This document shows positions 18,067 to 27,078 of a stretch of 64,000 nt of DNA, one piece after another. A program made the position numbers and the translations under genes. The stretch is from GCA-002708145 sp045562755. GTDB lineage: Bacteria; Chloroflexota; Dehalococcoidia; Lucifugimonadales; Lucifugimonadaceae. Under the pieces are notes generated by a model that searched no databases, was not told the origin of the DNA, and saw nothing but the letters and a program-made list of their open reading frames with translations. The stretch covers positions 62,001-126,000 of the forward strand of contig JBJKVF010000004.1 of NCBI GenBank assembly GCA_045562755.1. Direction: 5' to 3'. The stretch's first letter is position 1, and each line of letters begins with the position of its first letter.

Positions 18067-18750
18067 ATGACAATGAAAGATAATAGAAAAGCTTCTACAA
18101 GACCTCCTGAAAGGCGAGGTATGTCTAAGAGTCAAATAAGAGAAGAAAGAAGGCTTAGAAGTAAGATTAGAGCTCGTAGAAAAAGATCTATTCTAATGTT
18201 TTTTGGTATTCTTCTTGCGGTACTTTTTATAGCATCATTAGTTCTTTCTCCAAACACTAATTCTAAAGACATCAACCCTAAGGGCATTAATACTGCAGGG
18301 CATATATCAATTGATCCTAATGATGGTAGGAAAGAACTGGAAATTGGTGTTGGTTTTGATGGAGAATATTCAACTAACCCTCCTACTTCTGGGCCACATT
18401 GGAATGGATCAGAAACTCCTTTTGGCATACCATCACCAGCTCGATGGGGGGTATATGATTATGAGATAATACCTGAAATATTAATCCAAAACCTTGAGGT
18501 AGGAGGAATTGGTATTCATTACTATTGTCCAGAAGGTTGCAATAATATAGTTAGTCAACTAAATGACTTAATCCCTGTAGATTCTTCTCAGTATATTATG
18601 TCACCTCATTCATATATGCCAAAAAAAATAGCTATTACTGCATGGAGGCATCATATACTTTTAGATAATGTAGATATAGAAAAAATTAAATTGTTTATTG
18701 AGGAATACCAAGATAGAGCTCCTCAAACAATAAAGTATAATTTGTATTAA
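18067..18750 (+). CDS. DUF3105 membrane-anchored protein
   Basis: 227 residues. A strongly basic N-terminus (about 1-40) is followed by one membrane segment at about 41-62, so the rest is probably extracytoplasmic. The outer domain shows the DUF3105 marks 'YSTNPPTSGPHW', 'GGIGIHYYCPEGC' and a late 'AWRHH'; conserved His/Cys residues suggest metal binding, which is inference. Function unknown. It sits between purC and purS without an evident link to purine synthesis, 1 base before purS. Confidence 0.8.
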   Translation: MTMKDNRKASTRPPERRGMSKSQIREERRLRSKIRARRKRSILMFFGILLAVLFIASLVLSPNTNSKDINPKGINTAGHISIDPNDGRKELEIGVGFDGEYSTNPPTSGPHWNGSETPFGIPSPARWGVYDYEIIPEILIQNLEVGGIGIHYYCPEGCNNIVSQLNDLIPVDSSQYIMSPHSYMPKKIAITAWRHHILLDNVDIEKIKLFIEEYQDRAPQTIKYNLY

Positions 18751-18751
18751 A

Positions 18752-19000
18752 ATGTTTTTAGTAAAAGTACAAATAAAATTAAAATCTACAGTCAATGATC
18801 CTGAAGGCCAAACTATTTTGGAAGCTATGCATAGATTAAATCATAAAGAAATCAGTTCTGTTAGAACTGGAAAATACTTTGAGATAATAATAGATAGCAA
18901 TGACGACATAGAAGTATCAGAAAAAGTAAAAAAAGTTTGTGATGATATACTAACTAATCCTATAGTGGAAACTTATACATACGAAATAATTAGAAATTAA
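18752..19000 (+). CDS. purS: Phosphoribosylformylglycinamidine synthase subunit PurS
   Basis: 82 residues, the usual size. 'LKSTVNDPEGQTI' is the PurS hallmark, followed by a ferredoxin-like alternation and the end 'NPIVETYTYEI'. PurS bridges PurQ and PurL in the three-part FGAM synthase. Here purQ and purL are not adjacent; the next gene is convergent hisB, whose stop codon directly abuts the purS stop (TAA/TTA at 18998-19003). Confidence 0.93.
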   Translation: MFLVKVQIKLKSTVNDPEGQTILEAMHRLNHKEISSVRTGKYFEIIIDSNDDIEVSEKVKKVCDDILTNPIVETYTYEIIRN

Positions 19001-19606
19001 TTATTTCGTAAGTGTACCTTTACTACTTGGAATTATATTAGGTGCCCTAGGGTCCAAAGTTGCTGCTTCCCTAAATGCACGAGCAAATGCTTTGAATGAT
19101 GATTCAATTATGTGGTGCTCATTTTCGCCCGATAAAACACTTAGATGTAAGCAAAATCTACCCTCAACAGCTAATGTTTCAAAAAAATGCCTCGCCATAT
19201 CAGTTGGAAATTCACCAATATTATTGGGTAATTTCATATCTATAATAGAATATCCTCGGCCTGAAAGATCAATAACTGCCTGAGACAAAGATTCATCTAA
19301 TGGACAAATTTTGTTTGACATACGAGTTATTCCTTTTCTATCACCAAGAGCTGAATCCATTGCTCTACCTAAGGCGATAGCAGTATCTTCAATTGTGTGA
19401 TGAGTACCTGTTTCTAAATCTCCGTTTGCTGAAATATCCAAATCAACTAAACCATGTTTAGAAATTTGATTAAGCATATGCTTGAAAAAACCCAAAGGGG
19501 TATCTATAGTTGATTTACCTGTTCCATCTAAATTTATGGATACTGATATATTGCTTTCAGATGTTTCGCGAGAAATTTTTGCTTTTCTAAAGTTTTGAGT
19601 TGTCAT
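19001..19606 (-). CDS. hisB: Imidazoleglycerol-phosphate dehydratase
   Basis: 201 residues, monofunctional HisB. The two metal-binding His clusters are present: 'LGFFKHMLNQISKHG', 'GTHHTIEDTAIALG' and near the end 'SGENEHHIIESSFKAFARA'. Removes water from imidazoleglycerol phosphate. Last gene of the minus-strand his run, 8 bases after hisC. Confidence 0.96.
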   Translation of the reverse strand: MTTQNFRKAKISRETSESNISVSINLDGTGKSTIDTPLGFFKHMLNQISKHGLVDLDISANGDLETGTHHTIEDTAIALGRAMDSALGDRKGITRMSNKICPLDESLSQAVIDLSGRGYSIIDMKLPNNIGEFPTDMARHFFETLAVEGRFCLHLSVLSGENEHHIIESSFKAFARAFREAATLDPRAPNIIPSSKGTLTK

Positions 19607-19614
19607 AAATTTTA

Positions 19615-20703
19615 TTATTTGTTATTTATTTCAGTTAGTATATCTATTACTTTATCTGTTTGTTCATAAGTACCTGAACTTATTCTTATACAATTTTCAA
19701 GGATTTTGTTATCAAATTTTCTTATAAATATACCTTTCTTTGAAAAAATATCATATATTTCTTGACTTGTTAATTCATGAAATTTACAAAGCAAAAAATT
19801 AGCACTCGATGGGAAAGAAATAAATCTATTGCAGGATTTTATGTATTTTTCTAGTCTGATTTTTTCATCCATAAGTTTTGTAACATTATCTAATAACTTT
19901 TCTTTGTAATTTAAGGTTTCTATAACAGCAGTTTCAGCTGCAACATTTACATTATAAGGTTGTTTGATATCCATAAGATGTTTGATAATAATTTCCGAGC
20001 TAATTGCATATCCAACTCTTAGTCCAGCAATTCCTGCCCACTTGCTAAAGGATCTAATGATTATAAGATTGTCGTATTTTGATAGGAGATGTGACATTGA
20101 AAAATTTGAAAACTCATAATATGTTTCATCTAAACACACAATAATTCCTGTTTCAAGAAGCGAAATTATTTCGTGCTCTTTAGCTAAATTGCCAGTTGGA
20201 TTATTTGGTGAAGCTATAAAAATTACTTTTGTTTTTTTTGTAATTTTAGATATGATTTTTTCAATATTTAAATCCCAATCTTTCTTTCTTTCTATTGAAA
20301 TTATTGAAGAGTTAGATAATTTAGCTGCAAAATTATACATGCCAAAGGTTGGAATACAGTCAATTACTTCATCTTCTTCATTAATGAATAATCTAAGTAT
20401 TAAGTCTATAATTTCATCTCCACCTGCACCAGCTATGATCAAATTATCAGGTATGTTCACATATTGTGAAATTGCTTTACGTATTTTTTTTTGTTCAGGG
20501 TCAGGATACTCATGAAATGAAATATTTTTAATAGCATCTCGGACTTCTTGTATTGTTCCATAAGGATTTTCATTTGCATTTAACCTAATTATATTTTTTT
20601 CTGGAATTCCAGATTTTTCAGACATATTAATGTTGGAATCAACCCCTTCATAGGTTTGAATTATTCTTAGGTGATTTCTTATTTTTTTTGAAATTTTATC
20701 CAT
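19615..20703 (-). CDS. hisC: Histidinol-phosphate aminotransferase
   Basis: 362 residues, fold-type I PLP enzyme. 'RLNANENPYG' near residue 41, 'ASPNNPTGN' near 164, 'CLDETYYEF' and the PLP lysine in 'IRSFSKWAGIAGLRVGYA' are typical of HisC. Transfers the amino group from glutamate to imidazole-acetol phosphate. Its start overlaps the end of hisD by 8 bases. Confidence 0.95.
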   Translation of the reverse strand: MDKISKKIRNHLRIIQTYEGVDSNINMSEKSGIPEKNIIRLNANENPYGTIQEVRDAIKNISFHEYPDPEQKKIRKAISQYVNIPDNLIIAGAGGDEIIDLILRLFINEEDEVIDCIPTFGMYNFAAKLSNSSIISIERKKDWDLNIEKIISKITKKTKVIFIASPNNPTGNLAKEHEIISLLETGIIVCLDETYYEFSNFSMSHLLSKYDNLIIIRSFSKWAGIAGLRVGYAISSEIIIKHLMDIKQPYNVNVAAETAVIETLNYKEKLLDNVTKLMDEKIRLEKYIKSCNRFISFPSSANFLLCKFHELTSQEIYDIFSKKGIFIRKFDNKILENCIRISSGTYEQTDKVIDILTEINNK

Positions 20704-22009
20704 TAGTTTTTTCTATTCTTATTTTAGAAGCATTTGCATGCCCACTTAAGTTTTCCATCTGAGCTAGGATTTCAGCATCTGTAGCTAAATCTATAAAAGT
20801 ATCTTTATTTAAATTTAATATTGGTACATATTTTAGGAAATTACGAGATGATAGAGAGGAAGTGAATTTTGCAGTCCCTGAAGTAGGCATAACATGAGAT
20901 GGGCCAGCAATATAATCTGCCATTACTTCTGCAGACCATTCACCAATAAAAATTGCTCCTGCGTTATTAATCTTATCGGCAATTTCATGTGGTTTTTTTG
21001 TTGCTATACATAAATGCTCAGGTGCAATATAATTAGTAATTCTAATTATGTCATTTATGTCTTCTAGAAAAATTGAGACTCCCCTATTTTCAAATGACTT
21101 TCTAATTATAGAGTTTCTTTCTTGGTTATCGATTTGTTTATTTATAGATTTCATAACATTATCAATAGCTTTATCAGAACTAGAAATTAGTATAGGCATA
21201 GCATTTACATCGTGTTCTGCTTGAGCTATAAGATCTGCTGCAGTATAGTCAGGGTCTGATGTTTCATCAATGATTATCAGAGTTTCTGTTGGTCCGTATA
21301 ATCCATCTATACCAACATATCCATAAACATGTTTTTTTGCTGCGGTAACCCATATATTACCAGGGCCACAAATAATATCAACTTTAGGTATTAATTTTGT
21401 TCCGTGTGTAAAGGCTGATATAGCCTGTGCTCCACCTAACTTAAATACTCTATTTGCACCAGCTAGATAAGATGTTGCAATAATCTTTGATGATACATTT
21501 GAATCTTCATCAGCTGGAGTTGTTACATAAATATTTTTTACTCCAGCTACTTTTGCTGGGACTATAGTCATTATTGCAGTAGATATCAATGGCGCTGTTC
21601 CCGAAGGTACATATGCCAAAGATGACTCTATTGGAACAACTCTTTCACCAATAGTAAGGTCATTATTCATCCAAGATTTACTTAGCAAATTCATTTGGTA
21701 GTCAGTAACTCTAGAAATAGATTTATTAATTGCTTTCAATTCATATTCAGATAGTGAATCTAAAGATTGTAATATTTCTTTATCTGAAATTTCAAATTCA
21801 TCAAGATTATTATTGTCTATATAGGAAGAAATTCTTCTTATACCTTCATCGCCTTCTTTTTGAATAATTTCATCTATTTTTTTTACAAAATAAGAAGGTG
21901 AATATTTTTCAATGAATAAACCATTCCCATCAGAAAGGATGTTGTTATTTACTGATCTTTCTTTTTCAAAGAAATTAATTGCATCATTGATATTAGTTAT
22001 TTTATTCAC
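20696..22009 (-). CDS. hisD: Histidinol dehydrogenase
   Basis: 437 residues. 'YVPSGTAPLISTAIM', 'KLGGAQAISAFTHGT', 'DIICGPGNIWV', 'GPTETLII' and 'AEHLCIAT' are the HisD substrate, zinc and NAD segments. Oxidises L-histidinol to histidine in two NAD-dependent steps. Lies 2 bases after hisG. Confidence 0.96.
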   Translation of the reverse strand: MNKITNINDAINFFEKERSVNNNILSDGNGLFIEKYSPSYFVKKIDEIIQKEGDEGIRRISSYIDNNNLDEFEISDKEILQSLDSLSEYELKAINKSISRVTDYQMNLLSKSWMNNDLTIGERVVPIESSLAYVPSGTAPLISTAIMTIVPAKVAGVKNIYVTTPADEDSNVSSKIIATSYLAGANRVFKLGGAQAISAFTHGTKLIPKVDIICGPGNIWVTAAKKHVYGYVGIDGLYGPTETLIIIDETSDPDYTAADLIAQAEHDVNAMPILISSSDKAIDNVMKSINKQIDNQERNSIIRKSFENRGVSIFLEDINDIIRITNYIAPEHLCIATKKPHEIADKINNAGAIFIGEWSAEVMADYIAGPSHVMPTSGTAKFTSSLSSRNFLKYVPILNLNKDTFIDLATDAEILAQMENLSGHANASKIRIEKTNG

Positions 22010-22011
22010 GA

Positions 22012-22746
22012 TTATATAGATTTCCTCATTTTATTGATCATAGGTTTAGATGATCTATTAGTTAGCCTTTCATATAAAATACTAAAGTTTTTGGTCTTTT
22101 CTTTATCAATCAAGATTGATAAAGAATTACATATCATTATAGCTTGAGATTCTATAACTATACCATCATTGATAATTCTCAGGTCATTTTCTCTTAACGT
22201 AGTTCCTGTCGCAGTAATGTCAGCAATTATATCTGCATAACCCATAATTGGAGCAGCCTCGAGTCCTCCTGAAATATTAACTATATCGATAAAATTAACA
22301 TCATTATGATACAAAAATCTATTTACCAATCTTGGGTATTTTGTTGCAATTCGTAAGTTTCTTCCTTTTTTTCTGAATTCAATAGATATATCTGCTAAAT
22401 CAAACATATTCTTAACATCAATCCAAGCATTTGGTATTGCTACAACAAGTTTGGCTTTACCAAATCCTAAGTTATTTTTAGCAATAATTACATTTCCTTT
22501 TTCTAATCTAGATTCATAGAATCTATCTAGACCAACAATTCCAACATCAGCGCTGTCGTTATCAAGCTCTATTGTTATATCAGATTGTCTTTGAAATAGA
22601 ACATTAACTTTATTAAGCGATGGTATATCAGCAGTATACTTTCTAGAATTAGCTCTATTAATCTTTAGATTTTTTTTCTCTAAGAGTTTAATTGTATCTT
22701 CATAAAGTGCTCCAGTAGAAGGTATAGCTAATCGTAAATTTGACAT
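22012..22746 (-). CDS. hisG: ATP phosphoribosyltransferase, catalytic subunit (short form)
   Basis: 244 residues: the short HisG type lacking the C-terminal regulatory ACT-like domain. 'LRLAIPSTGALYEDT', 'ADVGIVGLDRFYE' and 'ADIIADITATGTTLRENDLRII' are visible; the last is the PRPP-binding segment. First step of histidine synthesis. Short HisG needs HisZ, and a HisZ-like gene lies 2 bases upstream, which fits. Confidence 0.93.
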   Translation of the reverse strand: MSNLRLAIPSTGALYEDTIKLLEKKNLKINRANSRKYTADIPSLNKVNVLFQRQSDITIELDNDSADVGIVGLDRFYESRLEKGNVIIAKNNLGFGKAKLVVAIPNAWIDVKNMFDLADISIEFRKKGRNLRIATKYPRLVNRFLYHNDVNFIDIVNISGGLEAAPIMGYADIIADITATGTTLRENDLRIINDGIVIESQAIMICNSLSILIDKEKTKNFSILYERLTNRSSKPMINKMRKSI

Positions 22747-22748
22747 GA

Positions 22749-24026
22749 CTAATTTATATACTCCACGAACGACCTGGAACCTGATTCTCTAGCTAAATTA
22801 GAATCTTTAATTATTTTTTTTATATTTTTTGATTTTGATTGTTTATAGATTTTTTCTTTTATATTTTCATTTTTTTGATTTACTAAACTGGTAATTAAAT
22901 CAATATTATATGCAAAACCTAAAGCAGGCAGATTATTACGGTATCCAAGGATTTTGTTTAGATCATCATACCTTCCTCCAGTTACGATTGATTCATTTGA
23001 TTTAGTATTTGGGAAAATATCAAATATAATTCCGTTATAGTATGCTATACTTTTCGATAATCCAAAATCTAATATTATATTTGAAGTATTTATATCTTGA
23101 ATATCTAAGGAATAAAATAGATTTTCAAAGTATTTGACATGATTTTTGAACTTAAAATTATAACTTTGTAAAAGTTTAGTAAATTTTCTTAGTGCAACTT
23201 TTTGAGTTCCAGAAATTTTATATATCTTTTTTACAAAATCTAATGCTAATAAAAATGTATTTTTTTCATCTATTAATTTTTTTTGGATTTCTATTCTGTT
23301 TTTTATGTCAATTTTTGTACGCCTGCCTGTATGACCTTTAATCAAATCTTTTGAGTTTGAATTACTATTTTGGATATTTTTTTTATCTTTTATAATTCCT
23401 ATAGATTTTGCTTTAGCTATAATACTGTTTTTTGGTAATAGTTTAATTTCATATACATTTTTTATAAGGAAAAATTTACTTCTGTCAGAAATATTAAAAT
23501 GTGAAAGTAGGTCATTAATTATTTGCATATTAAAAAGACAAATTTTTGGTTTGTTTATCCCTACTTTTTCTAGACCTTTTATTGACATAGCTAGTATTTC
23601 AGCATCAGAATGGATAGACTTTGACCCAAAAAGTTCAGCTCCAAATTGTGTATATTGCCTTGATTTACCTCCATATTTGTCATCAGGGGAGGAATATCTA
23701 AAAACAGGGCCATTGTAGTAAAACCTTAAGTTTTTACTTTCTTTTATTTTTTTATTAGCCACTCTTGCCAGGCTGGAAGTAAATTCAGGTCTTAGACTTA
23801 CATTAATACCACCTGGTTCCATAAATGAGTATAATTTATTTGATAGTTCTCCTCCTGATTTTCTAATAAATAGCTCTGTTTCTTCAATTATTGGAGTTTC
23901 AATTTGGTCATAACCATAAAGATTAGCTAAGGATTCTAAATCATGTAAAATATTATTTCTCTTCTTTATAATTTCAGAAGAAATATCTTCCATGTTTGGT
24001 AATTTGCTTACAGGTTTAAATTTCAT
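22749..24026 (-). CDS. hisZ: HisZ-like regulatory subunit of ATP phosphoribosyltransferase
   Basis: 425 residues with a class II aminoacyl-tRNA-synthetase catalytic core: 'VSLRPEFTSSLAR' (motif-1/2 region), 'FRYSS...SRQYTQFGAELFG' and a late 'ALGFAYNIDL' in place of motif 3. The His-binding loop of true HisRS is altered and only about 45 residues follow motif 3, so there is no full anticodon-binding domain. Placement before a short-form hisG supports HisZ over HisS. A Lys-rich insertion at about 215-300 makes it longer than usual. First gene of the his operon. Confidence 0.85.
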   Translation of the reverse strand: MKFKPVSKLPNMEDISSEIIKKRNNILHDLESLANLYGYDQIETPIIEETELFIRKSGGELSNKLYSFMEPGGINVSLRPEFTSSLARVANKKIKESKNLRFYYNGPVFRYSSPDDKYGGKSRQYTQFGAELFGSKSIHSDAEILAMSIKGLEKVGINKPKICLFNMQIINDLLSHFNISDRSKFFLIKNVYEIKLLPKNSIIAKAKSIGIIKDKKNIQNSNSNSKDLIKGHTGRRTKIDIKNRIEIQKKLIDEKNTFLLALDFVKKIYKISGTQKVALRKFTKLLQSYNFKFKNHVKYFENLFYSLDIQDINTSNIILDFGLSKSIAYYNGIIFDIFPNTKSNESIVTGGRYDDLNKILGYRNNLPALGFAYNIDLITSLVNQKNENIKEKIYKQSKSKNIKKIIKDSNLARESGSRSFVEYIN

Positions 24027-24107
24027 AATTTTTATAAATATTTTACATTTATATTTTACTTGAGAATGTATAAGTTTTCGTTACTTATTTAAAACGAAAA
24101 TTTAGCA

Positions 24108-24887
24108 TTATAAGTTTAAGAGCTTCTTCGCTGTATCACCCATGATATTTTCTATATCTTGTTTTGTGAAAATATCATTTCTAGTAATCCCTAAAATAGT
24201 GTTTAAATAGCCTTCTCTTCCTGCGCTTGGTGGGTAATCACTCCCCCACATCATTCTTTCCGAGCCGAATGCTTCCAATGTAAGAGCAAATAAATCTGAT
24301 TTTTCTTCAAAACAAAATTCAGGTTTTAATATTGACGGTCTTTCAAGTATTTCTCCTAGTCCAGGAAGTTTGATATAAATATTTGAATATTGTGCTATTT
24401 CTAAAAACTTCCTAAAACTTTTACTGCTGCCTTTTAAACCTATACCTCCTAAATGTTCAATAATTATTATAGTATTTGAATTTCTTTTTACAATATTGAT
24501 AAATTCATCCGTCAAAAAGCTTTCTTCTGATATGTATGGTTGACAGCTAACAATCATATCTAATTCACCTGATTTAGACCAAATTTCATTCTGATCAGAT
24601 AAATTTTCAAAGTAACTATTTGGAAATAATCTTAGACCTGTAGCATTAATATTTTTTAGTTCTTCAAGTTTTTTTATTGGTTTTTTTTCTTTTGGGTCGA
24701 TTAAAACTACAGATTTGAATTTCTTTGGTTTGGCTGCTGATTGTTTTAAAATGTAATCGTTATTATAACTTCCTCCATGCTGAATAAGTAAAGCAGCATC
24801 AACTTGGGCCATTTTCATCTCAAATTCTAATGACTCTATTGGTAAAAACCAATTTTTACCTGCGTGGCAGTGTGTATCTACTATCAT
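24108..24887 (-). CDS. Amidohydrolase-2 family metal-dependent hydrolase
   Basis: 259 residues, TIM-barrel hydrolase. It opens with 'IVDTHCHAG', supplying the HxH metal ligands, has a mid 'IIIEHLGG' and ends with 'MMWGSDYPPSAGREG', where the Asp is the last ligand. The family includes 2-pyrone-4,6-dicarboxylate lactonase-like and aryl-decarboxylase enzymes; the substrate is not readable. The start overlaps the aldo/keto-reductase stop (TAATG), so they are translated together; with the epimerase-like gene they form a three-gene minus run, suggesting carbohydrate-lactone breakdown (inference). Confidence 0.8.
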   Translation of the reverse strand: MIVDTHCHAGKNWFLPIESLEFEMKMAQVDAALLIQHGGSYNNDYILKQSAAKPKKFKSVVLIDPKEKKPIKKLEELKNINATGLRLFPNSYFENLSDQNEIWSKSGELDMIVSCQPYISEESFLTDEFINIVKRNSNTIIIIEHLGGIGLKGSSKSFRKFLEIAQYSNIYIKLPGLGEILERPSILKPEFCFEEKSDLFALTLEAFGSERMMWGSDYPPSAGREGYLNTILGITRNDIFTKQDIENIMGDTAKKLLNL

Positions 24888-25888
24888 TATGTAGCTATCT
24901 CCATTCCAGATTTTCCAACTCCTGATCCAGCAGATAAAACTAATTTATCTATTTGGCTCTTTAATTCATATGGCATATCCCAGTCTCCACCTATGTTTTC
25001 TTTGGCATTGTCAGGTTTAGTAGAGCCAGCTAAAGCAACACTTACGGAATCGCTTGCTAATACCCAAGAAATAGCAATTTGTGTAATAGTTTTATTGTAT
25101 TCTTTACCTAGTTTGGTAATTTTTTCTACAATTTCTATATTAGATTTCAGATTATCTTCACGCCAAGAGTGTAAACCAAAATTAGTAGAGTTTTGCCTCC
25201 AGTCATCATTTGTAAATGTTTTAGTATTATTCCAATTTCCCGATAATAAACCATGCGCCATGGAACCATAAGCCATAATGCCCATATTATTATTTTTTAC
25301 GAATGGCATGACTTCTTTTTCAGGTCTTCTGTCGAAAATATGATATCCAATTTGATTAGTAATAATATTACTACTTTCTAATGACTCTTTCATCATAGGC
25401 ACAGAAAAATTAGAAACTCCTGTATGTCTGATTTTTCCATCTTTTTTTGCTTTTTCTAAAACCTCCAAAGGTACTGAAAATGGCCTAGTTTTATCAGGCC
25501 AATGTATTAGGAATAAATCTATATAGTCTGTTTGTAATCTCTTAAGGCTCTGATCAATAGATTCTGATAACTTTTTTGGATCAGAGTCTGCAACAGTAGC
25601 TGTATTTCTGTCCGGATTATTTCTATTCCATTCTCTGGCACCTTTTGTTACAAGTATGATATCTTTTCTAAAGCTTTTTATTGCTTTACCCATAAGTTTT
25701 TCTCCATACCCCCATCCATATATCGCAGCTGTATCAAAAAGTGTAATTCCGTTTTCATATGATATTTTTGCTGCTTCAATAGCATTATCATCATCAAATT
25801 CTCCATACTGACCCCTTCCCATTGGCCAACCACCGTAACCAATAACTGAAGTTTCCAATTCGTTATTCCCAAATTTTCTTTTTCTCAT
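24887..25888 (-). CDS. Aldo/keto reductase
   Basis: 333 residues. The catalytic tetrad can be seen: Asp in 'LFDTAAIYGWG', Tyr in the same segment, Lys in 'ILVTKG' and His in 'DLFLIHWPD'. The C-terminal 'ALAGSTKPDNAKEN' is the NADP-binding region. Probably oxidises or reduces a sugar; the closest-looking groups are sugar dehydrogenases of the AKR superfamily. It sits between an epimerase-like gene (3-base gap) and an amidohydrolase (1-base overlap). Confidence 0.88.
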   Translation of the reverse strand: MRKRKFGNNELETSVIGYGGWPMGRGQYGEFDDDNAIEAAKISYENGITLFDTAAIYGWGYGEKLMGKAIKSFRKDIILVTKGAREWNRNNPDRNTATVADSDPKKLSESIDQSLKRLQTDYIDLFLIHWPDKTRPFSVPLEVLEKAKKDGKIRHTGVSNFSVPMMKESLESSNIITNQIGYHIFDRRPEKEVMPFVKNNNMGIMAYGSMAHGLLSGNWNNTKTFTNDDWRQNSTNFGLHSWREDNLKSNIEIVEKITKLGKEYNKTITQIAISWVLASDSVSVALAGSTKPDNAKENIGGDWDMPYELKSQIDKLVLSAGSGVGKSGMEIAT

Positions 25889-25891
25889 AAT

Positions 25892-26980
25892 TTACTCCTC
25901 GAATATAATATTACACTTTTCGTCAACATCCTTAATATTGCCACCACCTGAAAAAATGCCTGCGCTAATTTTAGCAGTTATTTTTTCATCAGCTTTCAAT
26001 TTTAATGATGTTTCATTTTTCACAGATTCTTCTATGCCATTATTGTTAAAGCTAGTACATGGTTCCAAACCAGCATTATAGGATCTACCATAAAATGGGT
26101 ATCCATACGCCCCACCATAATTTCTCCAGTACCATAAATACTTAAATATATCCTTAGGATAACTTACAACCCAACCTAAATTAGATTTTTCGTTTCTAAT
26201 TGCATACCATCCTTTATCCATTTCAGAAATATAAGCCATATCTAGTGATCGATCATCCTTGGAAGGTATTTTTCTAAAATCAATTTCATCACCATTTTTT
26301 AATTTTGCATATGGCCAAGAACCTTTAAAGTTTTGAGCTAACTTTGAGGTTTCTTCTAATTCCCCAGGATGAGTAAGAATAGTAGAACCATCAGGCACAA
26401 AAAGTGTTGAATTTTTAGAAATAACAGGTTCTCCTAGAGCGATATGTTCTAACCATACAATATCTATACTTTCTTCACCTTCATTATGAACTGTTTGTTC
26501 AATTTCGAGTATTTTCGATTGATTTTTAATAGTAAGTTTTCTTTCAATATTTAATGGGAATCTTAAACTTTTAGTTGTAAAAACAGCAGAAACTATATCG
26601 GGAGAATTTTTTAAAACTTTAACATCCCATGGAATATTATTAACATCGGAGTGTAATCCTAAGTCAGCACCTTTTATAGTACCCGGATATCCGCCATTTG
26701 GTAAAACAGTTTGCCATCCACCTTCATAAAAGTCTAACCAAACTGATGCTGGATCACCTGTTGGTGGAATAGTTAGTTTTGGATCTCTTACTCCCCAGGG
26801 GGTTTTCCATAGCATGTCTGTGTCAGTTTCTTTATCAATAAAACTGTATATATCAGCTCCTTTATCAGCTAAAATTATGATTTTTATTAGATTATTTTCC
26901 ATAATGACAGTCTTAAGGCCTTTGAACATCCAAGAGTCAGATATTCGACAATCTGATGATCTTTCATCTAAGTAATTCAT
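25892..26980 (-). CDS. Aldose-epimerase-like protein (DUF4432 type)
   Basis: 362 residues, beta-rich. It has 'LADKGADIYSF', 'GGWQTVLPNGG', 'LGLHSDVNN', 'VWLEHIALGEP' and a late 'GLEPCTSFN', matching the galactose-mutarotase-like beta-sandwich in which a His and a late Glu do the catalysis. Likely acts on a sugar, exact substrate unknown. A GGGAG at about 26987-26991 precedes the ATG. First gene of the minus run, divergent from the enolase-superfamily gene; a 98-base gap separates them and probably holds both promoters. Confidence 0.7.
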   Translation of the reverse strand: MNYLDERSSDCRISDSWMFKGLKTVIMENNLIKIIILADKGADIYSFIDKETDTDMLWKTPWGVRDPKLTIPPTGDPASVWLDFYEGGWQTVLPNGGYPGTIKGADLGLHSDVNNIPWDVKVLKNSPDIVSAVFTTKSLRFPLNIERKLTIKNQSKILEIEQTVHNEGEESIDIVWLEHIALGEPVISKNSTLFVPDGSTILTHPGELEETSKLAQNFKGSWPYAKLKNGDEIDFRKIPSKDDRSLDMAYISEMDKGWYAIRNEKSNLGWVVSYPKDIFKYLWYWRNYGGAYGYPFYGRSYNAGLEPCTSFNNNGIEESVKNETSLKLKADEKITAKISAGIFSGGGNIKDVDEKCNIIFEE

Positions 26981-27078
26981 TTTTTCTCCCTTAGTTTAAG
27001 AAGTAATTTCAACTTTGTTTTTTATATTTATTCATGTAGTATATACATAATTTATATATCAGTCGAAGCGGGAATGGA

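Noticed and set aside
22749..24026. Histidyl-tRNA synthetase (hisS) as the identity of this gene
   Set aside because: No room for a full anticodon-binding domain after motif 3, altered catalytic loops, and a position directly before a short-form hisG; HisZ fits better.
24864..25271. Open frame of 135 codons on the plus strand opposite the aldo/keto reductase
   Set aside because: Antisense to a well-supported gene with conserved catalytic residues.
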